A stretch of 64,000 nucleotides of DNA from NCBI GenBank assembly GCA_030674185.1, contig JAPXFY010000015.1, positions 22,683,486 through 22,747,485 on the forward strand, written 5' to 3'. Below, one piece after another: positions 10,346 through 22,799 of this stretch. A program made the position numbers and the translations under genes. The notes under the pieces were generated by a model, which made no database searches, was not told the origin of the DNA, and was given only the letters and a program-made list of their open reading frames with translations. Within the stretch, counting starts at the first letter, position 1. The number at the start of each line of letters is the position of its first letter. Source of the DNA: Monoplex corrugatus. Taxonomy: Eukaryota; Mollusca; Gastropoda; Littorinimorpha; Ranellidae.

Positions 10346-11290
10346 ATGATAGAAACCCCACATGCTGGAAGGGCCTTTATGTTCTCACTAACTTATGGGT
10401 TCAAAATACTGTATACTTATATTTGTCGCTCCCACCCTAGAGTCTGTAAGTGGGTAGGTGGTCGTTTCATCAATGGGCCACGACTGATCCGGTATATTTC
10501 CTTTCCAATCGGGTATGATATTTCCTTTTATCAGTATGATAGAAGGGCATTACCCACAGAAGCTATTAGCCAGTATCCTCATCAACTTCCCAGGGGCTCA
10601 AGCCACAACTGCCATTGTTGCTACAAAGTACAAGCAGACACTTCACCAGAGACAGAGACATTCATGCAGACTGCTTCCATAGTTCTGATAATGAATTCAC
10701 ATGCTATCAAGTGGTCTTCCTCTAAGACGTCCTCTCTGTCCTCCAGACTCTGGATAATGACAAGCTTTCCCATCTGACCAAAGCCTTCCAACAAATCGGA
10801 CAAGACAGAGGACTGTTTCTTCAATGGATCACTACTCAATGAGGAATATCAGGAAATAAGATAACAGAGGAGTCCAGGATGACCAGCCAGAAAAGCTGAT
10901 AGCTTCAGCAAAAAGCAAAAGCTGATAGCTTTCAGCAAAACGCAAAAGCTGATAGCTTCAGCAAAAAGCAAAAGCTGATAGCTTTAGCAAAAAGCGAAAG
11001 CTGATAGCTTCAGCAAAAAGCAAAAGCTGATAGCTTCAGCAAAAAGCGAAAGCTGATAGCTTCAGCAAAAAGTGGAGCATCATCAGATCTTGCCTTACAC
11101 CACTGACAGAAAAGGATGACTACCACATTCTGTCCAGAGAGCAGCAATTGGTCCAACTGAGTCTCCGCATCGACCACAACCGATTCACCCCACCCATGAA
11201 CCCCAAGTTCAAACTGATGTCTTCACCAACCTGTCCCTGTGGTCAGGAGTCTTCACAGTTGAATACATATGGCAGTTATGTCACCTCTAT
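10346..11290 (+). mobile_element. Decayed LINE 3' end with RNase H remnants
   Basis: Several short frames on the plus strand recall the RNase H and C-terminal part of a Jockey/I-type LINE. Near 11110-11250 the reading LSREQQLVQLSLRIDHNR, then PTCPCGQES, matches the 'cysteine-rich tail after RNase H' layout (compare CLCGKK in 2-637). Upstream pieces (10540-10790) are interrupted by stops and frameshifts. The relic has been split by a local 26-bp repeat expansion. Confidence 0.5.
10893..11072. repeat. 26-bp minisatellite, about 7 units
   Basis: Units of GCTGATAGCTTCAGCAAAAA followed by GCAAAA, with CAAAAG/CGAAAG and CTTCAG/CTTTAG variants. It sits inside the decayed LINE at 10346-11290 and interrupts its coding remnants. 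Confidence 0.95.
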
Positions 11291-11689
11291 CAAATGAAAC
11301 AGGGGTAAGTAAATCCAATTACAATTCCACAGACCACCAAGTTCAATGGCAGCCAGCAGAAACTGAAGAAAACGACCCTATTTATCACCAGACATTGCCT
11401 GACCATGTAGATGGTGAATAAAACAAGAACTTCACCCAATGAAGGCTATCTGTAATGCCCCCATGAAGCCCCTCAAAAGCCAGTGTGAACATCCTCAACT
11501 TAACACAATACATCAGTGTCAGTTTATTAGAAATACTGTACATAGATACATATTACTGTGCTAGTTAGAGGTTCAAAGTCTCCCTGCAAAGTACATAGAT
11601 TTCATATCTTCTTATAAAGCACCATGCTTCACCCTTTCTAAACCCCCCCCCCCCCCCCAAATAATAATTAAAAAAAATAATGTTGGGGG

Positions 11690-11775
11690 CCCGTACAGTG
11701 GCCAAACCCACAAGTCCGCAGGTTGTCAGCACAGTGCCCTGTCCAACTGAACTAATGGAGTTGGTTAACTCAGTC
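11690..11775 (-). mobile_element. tRNA-like SINE head
   Basis: On the minus strand TTAGTTCAGTTGGACAG fits an A box and GACTTGTGGGTTTGGCC a diverged B box, about 35 bases apart. Acceptor-stem pairing is not evident, so it is a SINE and not a tRNA. The neighbouring 11290-11690 and 11775-12040 hold no gene. Confidence 0.45.
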
Positions 11776-12049
11776 AGGAGAGCAGCCAAATTTTAATCTA
11801 AGACAGAAGTGTTCACATCCCTTCTTTGTAGTACAAGAAAGGCCCATTAGCTTTTTTGGTTCGAGAACATGAGGCAACAAAACACACACACACAAAAACA
11901 CAAACAAAAGCAATTATTCTGCATAATGAATGTCTCAAGATGAAACTCAACACTTGTAGATGGTAAAGTGGATGGCAAACTCCATTGACCTTGTATGTAA
12001 ATGAAGTGGGGTTTTTTGTTTACTTTGCTCTGTTGTTGTGTTTTGTGTG

Positions 12050-12527
<478 letters not shown>

Positions 12528-12646
12528 CACGGTTGTAAATTTCTTTTCTTTTTTTGATTTTTTGGAGGTGGTGGATTTAGGTTTTGACTGTCCTGAATGG
12601 CTGGGTCAAGAAACCACCTGAATGCTATGATCATGTAGTTAGTTAC

Positions 12647-12762
12647 CTCCATTCTGTAGGTGAGGGTATAGATGCCAGCAAAAAGCAACAACGTGGAGAC
12701 GTACGACTGCCCCAGCAACAGAATGCTCACTTTGTGTTTGTACAGCTGCCGCACCAGACGCA
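12647..12762 (-). CDS. Gene 2 (channel-like), exon 5: third transmembrane helix
   Basis: A 116-base exon with acceptor CTGTTTCAG and donor GAG|GTAACT. After two bases completing a split leucine codon it reads RLVRQLYKHKVS, ILLLGQSYVSTLLLFAGIYT and LTYRME. The basic RLVRQLYKHK would be cytoplasmic and the following 24 residues form a membrane helix. Phases match exon 4 (ends +1) and exon 6 (phase 0). A polypyrimidine-rich segment (TTTTATTTCTGTTTCAG) supports the acceptor. Confidence 0.85.
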
Positions 12763-13079
12763 CTGAAACAGAAATAAAATGTAAGATGTGTGTGTTTGTC
12801 TGGGTCTGTGTATGCATGTGTCTGTGTGCATAGGTGTGTGTGTATGTATGTGTGTGTGTGCATAAATCTATGTGTATGCATTTGTTTGTGAGTGTGTGAA
12901 AATGCATGCAAGCATGTATATGTTTGACAATTTATGAAACTGTTTCTGAACACAGTTCAAATTCATTGGCATGAAAGCTCCAGCTCTGAGATCAGTACAA
13001 TACTAAATTGTTACTATGACAATAGTTAGTCTCAGACTGTCAGTTATGACGTACTAATTCTATTCTAACGTCCTACTAT

Positions 13080-13290
13080 TTGCAAAGTCTTGCAGAATTT
13101 CAAAATTGCTTTGCTGCTGCTACTACTATTATTACTGCTGCTAGTTGTGCTACTGCTGCTGTTACTACAACTACAACTTCTTTTACTGTTACTGCTACAG
13201 TTGCATCTGCCTCTACTGCCGCTGCTAACAGTACTATTAGCATTGCTGTCTTGTTTTTACTAATCCTATGGCCACTATTATAGCTTATTG
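13080..13290. repeat. Imperfect (TAC/TGC)n trinucleotide region
   Basis: CTGCTAC and TACTATT-type triplets dominate, giving Thr/Ala-rich frames on one strand and Val/Ala-rich frames on the other. No gene signal. Confidence 0.7.
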
Positions 13291-13294
13291 CTAT

Positions 13295-13830
13295 TTTTTT
13301 TAAAGCCCAGCTGACTGCATAGAGGCATATCAGGGCTATAACCATTTCAAAACATATACAGTACTTCAATAGCAAAAATAAAATACCAGGAAAAGAAAAT
13401 TAAGTACACAAATCAATGCATTTGTGCACATAATCTAAGGAGATGCCCCTGGTGATGACCACTCTGTCCAATTTTTCACATAGGGGATTTAAAAAACATA
13501 CCCCAATACAAATTTAAACATAACTAAAGACGCTAAAACATACATAAAACAGGCCTAAATTACCTAATATTGCTTTCGTATATCACATTTCCCTAGAGCC
13601 AAAAATGCACTTAATACATGTACATAATTATCAATCCTAAGAGAAAATACCTAAGACTTTATTGAACACATACAGCAAGGCAGAAAATGACAGCAAGAAA
13701 TGACAGAAAGCAAAGGAACAAGGCAGAAACAAAGAGAGTGACAGAAAAGAGGACATTTCTAGCACAGAATTTCCAGAAGGTAGAGATACTATTCATTCTG
13801 AAAGAGCCCCCAGCATCCCAACAGGGAACT
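13295..13830 (+). repeat. Interspersed repeat family R1, copy 2
   Basis: Long match to 1143-1612 with the same block order: AAAGCCCAGCTGACTGCA, ATCAATGCATTTG, CATAATCTAAGGAGATGCCC, AGCAAGGCAGAAAATGACA, TTTCCAGAAGGTAGAGATA and CCCCCAGCATCCC. It is followed by ACT-rich low-complexity DNA as the other copy is by GAT-rich DNA. Confidence 0.65.
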
Positions 13831-14058
13831 ACTATGGCTACTACAAACACAACTACTAATGTTAATGCCCCTGCTACTTCTGTCACTACCACATTTCCTA
13901 CTACTAAATAACCATGATCTCCATCAACATCATACTTAATGTCATCAATATGATCATGTATGACAACAAAGACTACGACCATTACAATTATGACTAGCAG
14001 ATGGATGTAATAAGATTACAACTAAAACAACTAGTAAGTTACAAAAGAAGACACTTAC

Positions 14059-14119
14059 AGGAGACCATAATAACGAATAAAAGATTGAGGAGCTGCAGCA
14101 TGATCATTGTAATCCCTGT
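14059..14119 (-). CDS. Gene 2 (channel-like), exon 4: second transmembrane helix
   Basis: A 61-base exon with acceptor TGTTTCAG... CTGTCTGAAAC on the plus strand and donor CTCCT|GTAAGTG. It reads TGITMIMLQLLNLLFVIMVS plus one base: an almost purely hydrophobic membrane helix. Phase 0 from exon 3 and phase 1 into exon 5 both fit. Confidence 0.85.
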
Positions 14120-14146
14120 CTGAAACACACAACCACACATACACAG

Positions 14147-14149
<3 letters not shown>

Positions 14150-14224
<75 letters not shown>

Positions 14225-14229
14225 AGATA

Positions 14230-14282
<53 letters not shown>

Positions 14283-14323
14283 TAAACATACATACATACA
14301 TAAACACACACATATGTACACAC

Positions 14324-14393
<70 letters not shown>

Positions 14394-14395
14394 AC
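14150..14395. repeat. (CA)n microsatellite with CATA and GAGATAA interruptions
   Basis: Three CA tracts are separated by AGAGAGATAACATACATA and AGATAAACATACATACAT. It begins about 30 bases upstream of exon 4's acceptor, in intron 3. Confidence 0.95.
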
Positions 14396-14984
14396 AACAC
14401 TTAAAATGATAAAGCACGAGTGAATATTAAACCCTTTTCATCAAGCTATGTCATGCCACATATTGAGTTATTCATACAAGCCTTAGTGACCTAAACAATG
14501 CTCTGTATTTATGAAAACCTGTGTAATTTTTCAAGCATAACCACAAAAACCTGACAGAGAAGGACCTACTTCGTGATGCAATAAAGCATCAAACTCAAGA
14601 TATGGTCCTATTACAAATGACAACATGCAATTATTCTATACTCCCAATTATGTTACATATGTCCAATTAAAGTAATACATTGGCGGACAGTTGACACCGT
14701 TTTCATGCCAAGCAGATGATACATTGTGCAATTGTCAAAATCTAAGATATTTCATACAAGGAGAAACCTTACAGCAGTATCACCAACCTCACTTATGATA
14801 CTACACTGACAAACACACAGTAAACGTCTTGAAAGATTCATGTTAGCAATATTTTGTTGATTGTTTTTCATGCTTTGACAACTATTTCATCATGTATTAA
14901 CATGTGGAGTGGGTGAAGACAGAGAGGGTGGGAGATCTACTTGCAATGACAAAAGATAGATTCGTATGGAGGGTCGTGATGGCT
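14396..14984. other. Intron 3 of gene 2, no gene seen
   Basis: AT-rich intronic DNA without recognised repeats. Confidence 0.5.
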
Positions 14985-16205
14985 TACGCCATGCAGCAGC
15001 ATACATGATGATGGTGGTTAGTATGTCCTATTATTTTTGTTTGGTCAGGATATTAGGTACCATGCAGCAGGCTACATGATGATGATTAGTATGTCCTATT
15101 ATTTCTGTTTGGTCAGGATATTAGGTACCATGCAGCAGGCTACATGATGATGATTAGTATGTCCTATTATTTCTGTTTGGTCAGGATATTAGGTACCATG
15201 CAGCAGGCTACATGATGATGGTGGTTAGTATGTCCTATTATTTCTGTTTGGTCAGAATATTAGGTACCATGCAGCAGGCTATATGATGATGATTAGTATG
15301 TCCTATTATTTCTGTTTGGTCAGGATATTAGGTACCGTACAGCAGGCTACATGATGATGATTAGTATGTCCTATTATTTCTGTTTGGTCAGGATATTAGG
15401 TACCATGCTGCAGGCTACATGATGATGATTAGTATGTCCTATTATTTCTGTTTGGTCAGGATATTAGGTACCATGCTGTAGGCTACATGATGATATGATT
15501 AGTATGTCCTATTATTTCTGTTTGGTCAGGTATTAGGTACCATGCGGCAGGCTACATGATGATGATTAATATGTCCTATTATTTCTGTTTGGGGTAATCT
15601 TGTAGAATAGAATACGAAAATAATTGGAGCTAATTTCACGCACTTATACGGGTGTTTTTGGTTCTGCTGGATGTAAAGAGACGTAAGACACCCTTACCTA
15701 CTCACTTTGACCAGTCCTTCCCCACAAATATGCACAAAATATCCCTGAATGACTGGCGACCACAGCTCCAGCAGTCACCTGCACGCCATATTTATAGACA
15801 ACTCCCCACTAGTGATGACGTTGTGCCCATGTGATCAGCAACCAAAATGGCGTGCAGGTGACTGCTGGAGCTGTGGTCGCCAGTCATTCAGGGATATTTT
15901 GTGCATGTTTGTGGGGAAGGACTGGTCAAAGTGAGTAGATAAGGGTGTCTTACGTCTCTTTACATCCAGCAGAACCGAAAACACCCGTATAAGTGCGTGA
16001 AATTAGCTCCAATTATTTTCGTATTCTATTCTACAAGATTACCCTGTTTGGTCAGGATATTAGGAACCATACAGCAGGCTACATGATGATGATTAGTATG
16101 TCCTATTATTTCCGTTTGGTCAGGATATCACATACCATGCGGCAGGGTGCATGATGATGATTAATACGTCCTATTATTTCTGTTTGGACAGGATATTAGA
16201 TCCTA
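14985..16205. repeat. 68-bp minisatellite, about 10 units, split by a foldback element
   Basis: The unit contains GCAGGCTACATGATGATGAT, TAGTATGTCCTATTATTTCT, GTTTGGTCAGGATATTAG and GTACCAT. About eight units lie before 15585 and two to three diverged units after 16044. The GGTACC sites recur at 68-71 base spacing. The 451-bp foldback element interrupts one unit. Confidence 0.95.
15593..16043. mobile_element. Foldback (long inverted repeat) element with 8-bp duplication
   Basis: Two 197-base arms (15593-15789 and 15847-16043) are reverse complements with only about three mismatches, around a 57-base loop. CTGTTTGG occurs immediately before (15585-15592) and after (16044-16051) and is a single-copy piece of the host 68-bp unit, so it is a target-site duplication. 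An 8-base duplication suits hAT-type or P-type insertion; the GGTAATCTTG end is not a classical hAT end. There is no coding capacity. The sequence beyond the duplication resumes the same satellite unit. Confidence 0.85.
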
Positions 16206-16343
16206 CTGAGTCTCTAAGAACAGGATGTGCATGCAACACTTCAATTTTCTGTTAAAATGGTTGAAAACTTAATAATATGTTACCCTGGAGGAAGGAAAAA
16301 AACGTGTTGGAAATAACACTCCCCAGAAAAAAATTAACATTAA

Positions 16344-17024
16344 CCCTACCAGACCGAGTTCCCGCTATTGCGGGAATGACGAAAATGACTATATACCGAG
16401 TTCCCGCTATAGCGGGAATAGCACACTCACACGATCGTCACTTTATCAAGAGCTAAAAATAGCTACCGGACCGTTGCTAAGCGTCGCGTGAGCGTGTGTT
16501 CAGCCTATTGCAACTGTCTGCCTTTGTGTTGATGGTATTTTGAGGTGATTTGGGTGCAAAATTGACCATGAAGCGAGCTAGTGATGAACCAAGCACTTCA
16601 ACAGGTAAACGGGCGAGGCCAACTCGCTTCACAGTTCAACAAGTGGTGGACATTTTGCAGATTGGAGAATTTGATCAGGAATACGTTTCCGATTCAAGTG
16701 ACGATGATTACGTTGATGAAGCATTGAGTGAAAGTGATGATTCTGACAATGAAAGAAGTAGGTTGAGACAGAGTGTTGGAAGAAGGGGGCGTGCCCGTAC
16801 CCCCCCAACCAAGTGGATAGGGGAGATGCTTGTGTGATTGAGGGTTGGACTGGCGTTAGATGAAAGATAGGCCTATTTTCTACAATCTCTCCACGTTTCA
16901 TATAATTCTAACCATTGGTGTGCATGATATGAACAGTTTTCTAACGTATATACATTTTTTTCAAAATTTTGCTCAGAGGCCAGGCAGGGGCACAATTACG
17001 CTCAGGGGCTAAGGTCTGGTAGGG
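16344..17024 (+). mobile_element. Non-autonomous piggyBac-type element, second family
   Basis: 681 bases flanked by TTAA at 16340-16343 and 17025-17028. Terminal inverted repeats are CCCTACCAGACC and its complement GGTCTGGTAGGG. Next to the left end, two near-identical 18-base palindromes (TTCCCGCTATTGCGGGAA at 16359 and TTCCCGCTATAGCGGGAA at 16401) lie in a 42-base direct repeat. The interior encodes a transposase N-terminus. It lies in intron 3 of gene 2. Confidence 0.9.
16568..16837 (+). pseudogene. piggyBac transposase N-terminal fragment
   Basis: MKRASDEPSTSTGKRARPTR begins a 89-codon frame with a basic nuclear-localisation-like patch, then the acidic segment SDSSDDDYVDEALSESDDSD, as in piggyBac transposases. 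The catalytic DDE domain is missing. An in-frame upstream ATG at 16550 is possible; I prefer 16568 because MKR plus basic patch is the usual start. The TIRs and TTAA sites enclose it exactly. Confidence 0.65.
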
Positions 17025-17594
17025 TTAAAAAGAAATATTTAGGCTGATCAATCAGCAGTAAATGCTGGAGTTTTACATTTAGTTTACCAAGTCCAAATCA
17101 CAAGAAATGCAAGAACCACACAATCATGATCATATAAGTTGGTGGTCGATTTTTCATGTGCTTGACTGGTTGATTGATTGTAGGTGGGTCAGCAGATTTT
17201 GTTTATTTTGTTGTCTGCTGGTGTTGTTCATCTATTTGCTTGATGGCTTTGTTCAACTGCTTACTGACTGCTACTTCAGGGGTTTTTTCTCTGGGACACG
17301 CTGATAGCATGAACAGGGTGCAGTTGGCAGAAATACATGACAGTTGGGGGCAGACTGCTATGGGCTAGGATTCACATACAAGCAGACAACTACTGTTAAG
17401 TAGCTACAAATACAAATGTTAACAAAACAGATACAACACTGATGGTATTGTTACTACACTTACTGATAATTCACCTACTGACAAAATTTTTTTAAAAAGT
17501 CAAGAATTAATTCATCTGTCTACTTGTCTGTCTGCCTGTTTGTCCACTCAATTGAAAAAAAGAATCTCTTCTGAAGCAGCATGAAAAATCTTAC

Positions 17595-17666
17595 CCCTAG
17601 AATGGCAGACTGGTCATCTCGTCGTGGCCAGATGTCAATGATGGATACTACCAGCAGGCTGACTGC
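17595..17666 (-). CDS. Gene 2 (channel-like), exon 3: end of first helix and loop
   Basis: A 72-base exon with acceptor TGTTCTAG and donor GGG|GTAAGA. It reads AVSLLVVSIIDIWPRRDDQS then AILG. The first 13 residues complete transmembrane helix 1; WPRRDDQS forms a short charged loop. Phase 0 on both sides. Confidence 0.85.
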
Positions 17667-17784
17667 CTAGAACAACATGATTAAATCTGTAAGCACATCA
17701 CTCTACCATGCAGGACATACAATGACAAGGCATGTGACTTGTGTCTGAGAAATAGAGAGAGAGAGAGAGTGAGTGAGAGTGAGT

Positions 17785-18085
<301 letters not shown>

Positions 18086-18937
18086 GTGTGATATTCAAAA
18101 AGAGATCAACATCATCTCATTAAAACAAGTAGTGAGAACAGGAAAACCTTAACACAACAAAGTCTTTTATGTCTGATATAAAGTTACATGTGAATCTATA
18201 CATGTAAATATTAATATTATGCAGCAAACATATGATTATGATCTTTCACTGTAACAATTAAAAGAACAAGACAAGCCATTCTAACAATTTTCCTTTTCAT
18301 ACAAAAAAATTATTAATGAAAATGCCACTGTGGCCTTAAGGAAGCATTATATGAAATACAACTTGACATGTAGCAAGGATTGTAGACTGCTGCAACAGTG
18401 AAAACAAAATATATTGTCATAAGTATTCGAGAAAGTGCTGCTGACACACTTTCTTCACAAAATGCAGATTTAAGTACATTTTGGGGTCCATGTAGCTCTG
18501 ACCTTGGCATCATGACTTTTAAAATCAAACATTCACACCTCCTTAACAATCTATATCTTTGACCTGAATTTAGTATAGATTCATCCACAAAGAGGTAAGA
18601 AAATCTTGCTTACATATTATGGTCAAGGACAGACAACCACACACACTCCTTCTCTCTGGTCAATATATACAATCTTGCTTTACTTTTCCTTCAAGAGGGA
18701 TAGAAGAACAAGCAAGGAAGAAGTAGTTATAAACAGATTATAAGCAAATATGATGCAACATAGGAAAACCATGCTGAGGTGCAGAACAATCTGAGTTTTT
18801 AACTCATTTTTAAATTTTCAAAGTTCGTAAATTAACATGCAAAAACCAGAAATAATATATCTATTAGTATTACACTAATTTACAGCTTGCTTTTTAGACA
18901 CTTAGTATCTTTGACAAGTGACAGATAATAATGTCTC
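18086..18937. other. Intron 2 of gene 2, no gene seen
   Basis: AT-rich intronic DNA with no recognised element. Confidence 0.5.
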
Positions 18938-19085
18938 TTCACGATTTTCAACTGCTGTGGGATCTTCAGTGTGTGCAGCCAGAAGGCACACGGGCCTGAT
19001 TCGTTTTTTGTCCCCTTCCGAAGGACTAGACATTCAGTTCGATTTTCCGGTCAAACTGAAGAGAAAAGTCGAGGCCTCTACAGGT
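18938..19085 (+). repeat. Repeat X, copy 2 (inverted relative of 4028-4180)
   Basis: Contains CACGATTTTCAACTG, AGAAGGCACACGGGCC, GAAGGACTAGACATTCAGTT, CGATTTTCCGGTCAAACTGA and AAAGTCGAGGCCTC; these all occur as complements at 4028-4180 in reversed order. Confidence 0.65.
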
Positions 19086-19744
19086 AGCGAACCCTGAAAC
19101 CTCGAGTTTAGTTATCGGCAGGTGAACGTCTGAACAATTCTACCACTTTTCTCTCTGAAAAAAACATTTCCACAATAACCATGCATGCATAATGCTATAA
19201 AACATTGTGATATTATTCATGTTTGTACAAGCATGTGTGCACATGCACCCATATCATTTGGAGTTTGGAGTTTGTTCAAGAGGGATTCATCACACTCTGA
19301 CGATTCAATAGGTGCTCAACCCAGATCTACCAACAACTGACACTATCATTATCACTGATAACCATTCTTTTCTATACAATGTGCATTCAACATTACTTTT
19401 ATCAGATGTAAATTGCTGATCATTCATTTCTTACTTGTGTGACTGTGCATAATCCACCATTATCAAAATGAAAACTGATAACTCTTACACTTCTGTAATA
19501 TGAGGGTGTGCATTTTTATTTTTATCATGGATATGAACTGATAAATTTTCTGATAAGTGTACATGCATCCATAATTATGTACTATGCCAGTGAATGTTCC
19601 CCAAAATTGCACGTCATTTTAGCGAAGGTGGGGTTGTTGTTTTTCAAGGGGAGGGGTGTATTTGTTTTGTTTTTGGTTTTGTTTTTTGTTGTTTTTTTTT
19701 TGCTGCAAGGGTGTTGTCACATTTCCTACACCACTTTAACGCTC

Positions 19745-20079
19745 ACAGAAACTAGGATGATTTTTCACAAAGCTATGTGATGGTGTGGATGATAATCATG
19801 ATGCTATGGAGTTCTCACTTCTATTCTGGATTGAGATTGCATGACAGAGCTGTACTCTACACTTACTTTCATAACACATATCCTGGCCCAAAAGACACAG
19901 ACACCTGCAGTGTTGGTCAGGAGATTTAAACAACACCCTCATCGACGCATTGTGAAACCGATAAGACTTCGACTATGTGGACCCAGTCTTCCCTATGAGC
20001 TTATACCACACTCCGGGCAGAAGCCAGATTGGGCCATATAATCCCACAATGTGCTAACCGCTGCGCCGTAGCAACTGGT
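19745..20079 (-). mobile_element. tRNA-derived SINE, family A
   Basis: Minus-strand copy. From the right it has a decayed A box (complement of CTAACCGCTGCGCC), then the 'GGGCTCAT..GAAGACTGGG' body and the 'GAGATTGCATGACAGAGCTG' plus 'GATAATCATGATGCTATGGA' tail, all shared with 58538-59012. Confidence 0.7.
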
Positions 20080-20280
20080 AAATGGAAAGCTGAGGATGTT
20101 TTGTTTTTTTTAAATCATTTTTGTATGAACACAGATAAAAGTTTAGCAAGAAAAGTCATAAAATTTCAGCTGGATAGAACAATGGAAAAAAAAATGTCCA
20201 CGCTGTCTAAATTCATGTCTGGACACAACAGTCTCCCAGGGAACGATATGTATACACTTGCAACACCTCAAGCACATTAC

Positions 20281-20403
20281 CTGTAAAGCGGCAGTAATGA
20301 GGAAGATGTATCTGGCAATACTGCGTCGTCGAGCAGGGAAACAGTGCATGGCCCACCAACTACGTCGAGTCCTCCTAGCTCCTCTTCTTTCTGCCAAACC
20401 ACC
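20281..20403 (-). CDS. Gene 2 (channel-like), exon 2 of the linked set: basic loop and start of helix 1
   Basis: A 123-base exon with acceptor AATGTCAG and donor CAG|GTAATG. It reads GGLAERRGARRTRRSWWAMH, CFPARRRSIARYIF and LITAALQ. A strongly basic cytoplasmic segment (two arginine clusters) precedes the first membrane helix. The positive-inside rule therefore puts the N-terminus in the cytoplasm. Phase 0 on both sides. Confidence 0.85.
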
Positions 20404-21604
20404 CTGACATTCAAAGCAACAGTGGAATAATTATGAAATACACACATACATTAACATACATAATGTTCATCAAGTCATGTCTAACTGTCCAATATGAAAT
20501 ATACACATATAACAACAGACATGGTGTTCGTCAAGTCATGTCTGATTGGACAGTTATAGACCATATCATGATCTAGTCTTTCTCTGCAACTTAGTTGATC
20601 AATGATTTTTCTTTTAATTTTTCACAGTTCACACAGTAAAACATACCATATAATTACAATACAACAGATTCAGTTTATGCAAACAGACAGATGTACAGAC
20701 AGAACAAGGGATTTACTGTTCTTGATTATTGTATTGTATAAGGGCATTTAAGTGGGAAAGGGGGCGGTGGATGGAAGACTAATACATTAAATGATAAACT
20801 GCAGTATTTCTCTGTTTGTTTGTTTGTTTGTTTGTTTGTTTGATTGATTGATTGCTTTTTGTTCACTTGTGTGCCTGTTTGTTAATCACCTTGTAAAAAT
20901 GGGCAATACTTCAAATCATGTGACATTTGTGTGTCTACCTTGGATTACCTAAATATAAATCTGCCAGCTATCAGTTCTTAACCAATTCCTGCAGATGCAT
21001 TTCAATGTAACAATCTTGGGCTATGTACTATTCTAACAGTTATCAGTAATGCATATGTCTGAATGGCTATCCATCCCAAACATCAACATGTCAGCAGTGA
21101 TTTCACTACTGTTCTGAAACAGGATTGAATTAGAGTAAGACTAAGCCAAAACCAGCACGTGATCTGATTCAGGGTCATAATGATTAATGAAAATGAACAT
21201 AGGGAAATTATGTTTCATCTATATTTTACTGGATCTTTAAAAAACTTGGGTAACATAGATAAACTAAAACATACACAACAATACAAGAGCTTACAGGGAC
21301 ATGGCCATACTTCCAAGATGGAAATTAGCGAATTACACAAGAAGTTCTTACCTATATTATCTACCGCATAAACATGATTTTGATGACAACGAAAATGAAA
21401 TAAATTATTCTACATTCTTAAACACCTGCCCTCTGAAACATCTCAAATAAAAGTACAGTGAGTAGGCTACTCATACAAAAAATTAATGAAAAATCTATAA
21501 TAGTCTATTGCGTCATGTCATCAAAAAAACCACAGGTCTGTCTACCAACTGTGCACCACTTGACAATCTGAGTGAAAGAGATCCATTCTAACTTATTTAT
21601 ATAC

Positions 21605-21704
21605 CTGTGCTTGGCCAACAAAGGCCTCCAACACATAGCGAGTGTTGTCGAGAACTTTGAGAAGGTCCTGAGCCTGTTCAAAGGACAGCTGGACAGCATC
21701 AGGT
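21605..21704 (-). CDS. Gene 2 (channel-like), exon 1 of the linked set: N-terminal helical segment
   Basis: A 100-base exon with acceptor GTGTTACAG and donor CAG|GTATAA. After one base completing a split codon it reads PDAVQLSFEQAQDLLKVLDN then TRYVLEAFVGQAQ. It is predicted to be an amphipathic helical region before the membrane domain. The incoming phase needs two bases from an upstream exon, so the initiator lies further upstream (see the candidate at 30857-30987). Confidence 0.75.
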
Positions 21705-21863
21705 CTGTAACACACCAATCATCATTCATAATCAATAAGCATAATAAAAGAAAATGACCTGATAAAACTTAATGATACTGATAAGGAAGAAACACAAACA
21801 GTATATGACTGGTCAAACCTATTTGATGAGAAAAGTACTTCAGAAAACATTCACATGCACACG

Positions 21864-21868
<5 letters not shown>

Positions 21869-21956
<88 letters not shown>
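21869..21956. repeat. (CA)n microsatellite
   Basis: CACGCACGCGCGCACA head followed by a pure CA tract. A (GAGT)n-like tract follows at 22050-22180. Confidence 0.95.
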
Positions 21957-21958
<2 letters not shown>

Positions 21959-22180
21959 CAATATAAAAAAGAGAGAGAGAAACCACTTCTACAGGATGAG
22001 TTCAGACACTAGTCATCATTCAATAATCATCCGCTCATTTTTTCAGATTGAGTGGGTGGGTGAGTGAGTGAGTGACTGAGTGGGTGGGTGGGTGGGTGAG
22101 TGAGTGAGTGAGTGAGTGAGTGAAAGAGTGAGTGAGTGAGCGATGAGTAAATGAGTAAGTGAGTAAGTGACGCAAAATTT

Positions 22181-22799
22181 GAATGGTATGCAGTAATCAT
22201 CACCAAAGTTCATGATTTAAAGGCTGGGGGCACTTGCCTTTATCATGATTCATCCTTATATCAATCTCATGATTTCCAACTATCACACTATGGGTGTGAG
22301 GCTTATCTAAATACTTTGGCCACTATGTACCAAACTTGTTACTCAGGAAGAATGACAGTGAGACAGAGAGAACACAAGTACCCTTACTCTCCTTGTCTTT
22401 ATTATGCAGAGGCCACAGGATTTAAAGACACAGCCATCAATTAAGATACCAAAGTGATTATCAGATAGACAAACAGATACCATACCATGGCCAATATATT
22501 CTCTGCACTCTGCTCCTCCTCACTATCCCTTCCCTTGTCATTTCTATCTCTTTAACACACCAGGAAAATCCCCAAGACATTTCATTCCATGCTGCAGAAG
22601 TTTACACAGTTTTACCTCTGAGGTAGTACCAATATTTGTCTGACTTATAATGACTCTGATTGATAATGACTCTTGTTCTTCCCTACATCATGGATAAACT
22701 TCCAGCCACGTCCTCTATTCCCTTTTGTGTGAGATGATCTATGGTATAATGATACAGACTCCGTTGACAAAAATATGATTTTCAGTTATGAAATGGTCT
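22181..22799. other. No gene seen
   Basis: Intronic or intergenic AT-rich sequence. 22730-22850 contains a short direct repeat built on ATGGTATAATGATA/GTGGTATCATGATA plus AAAATATGATTTTCAGTTA-like text. Confidence 0.45.
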
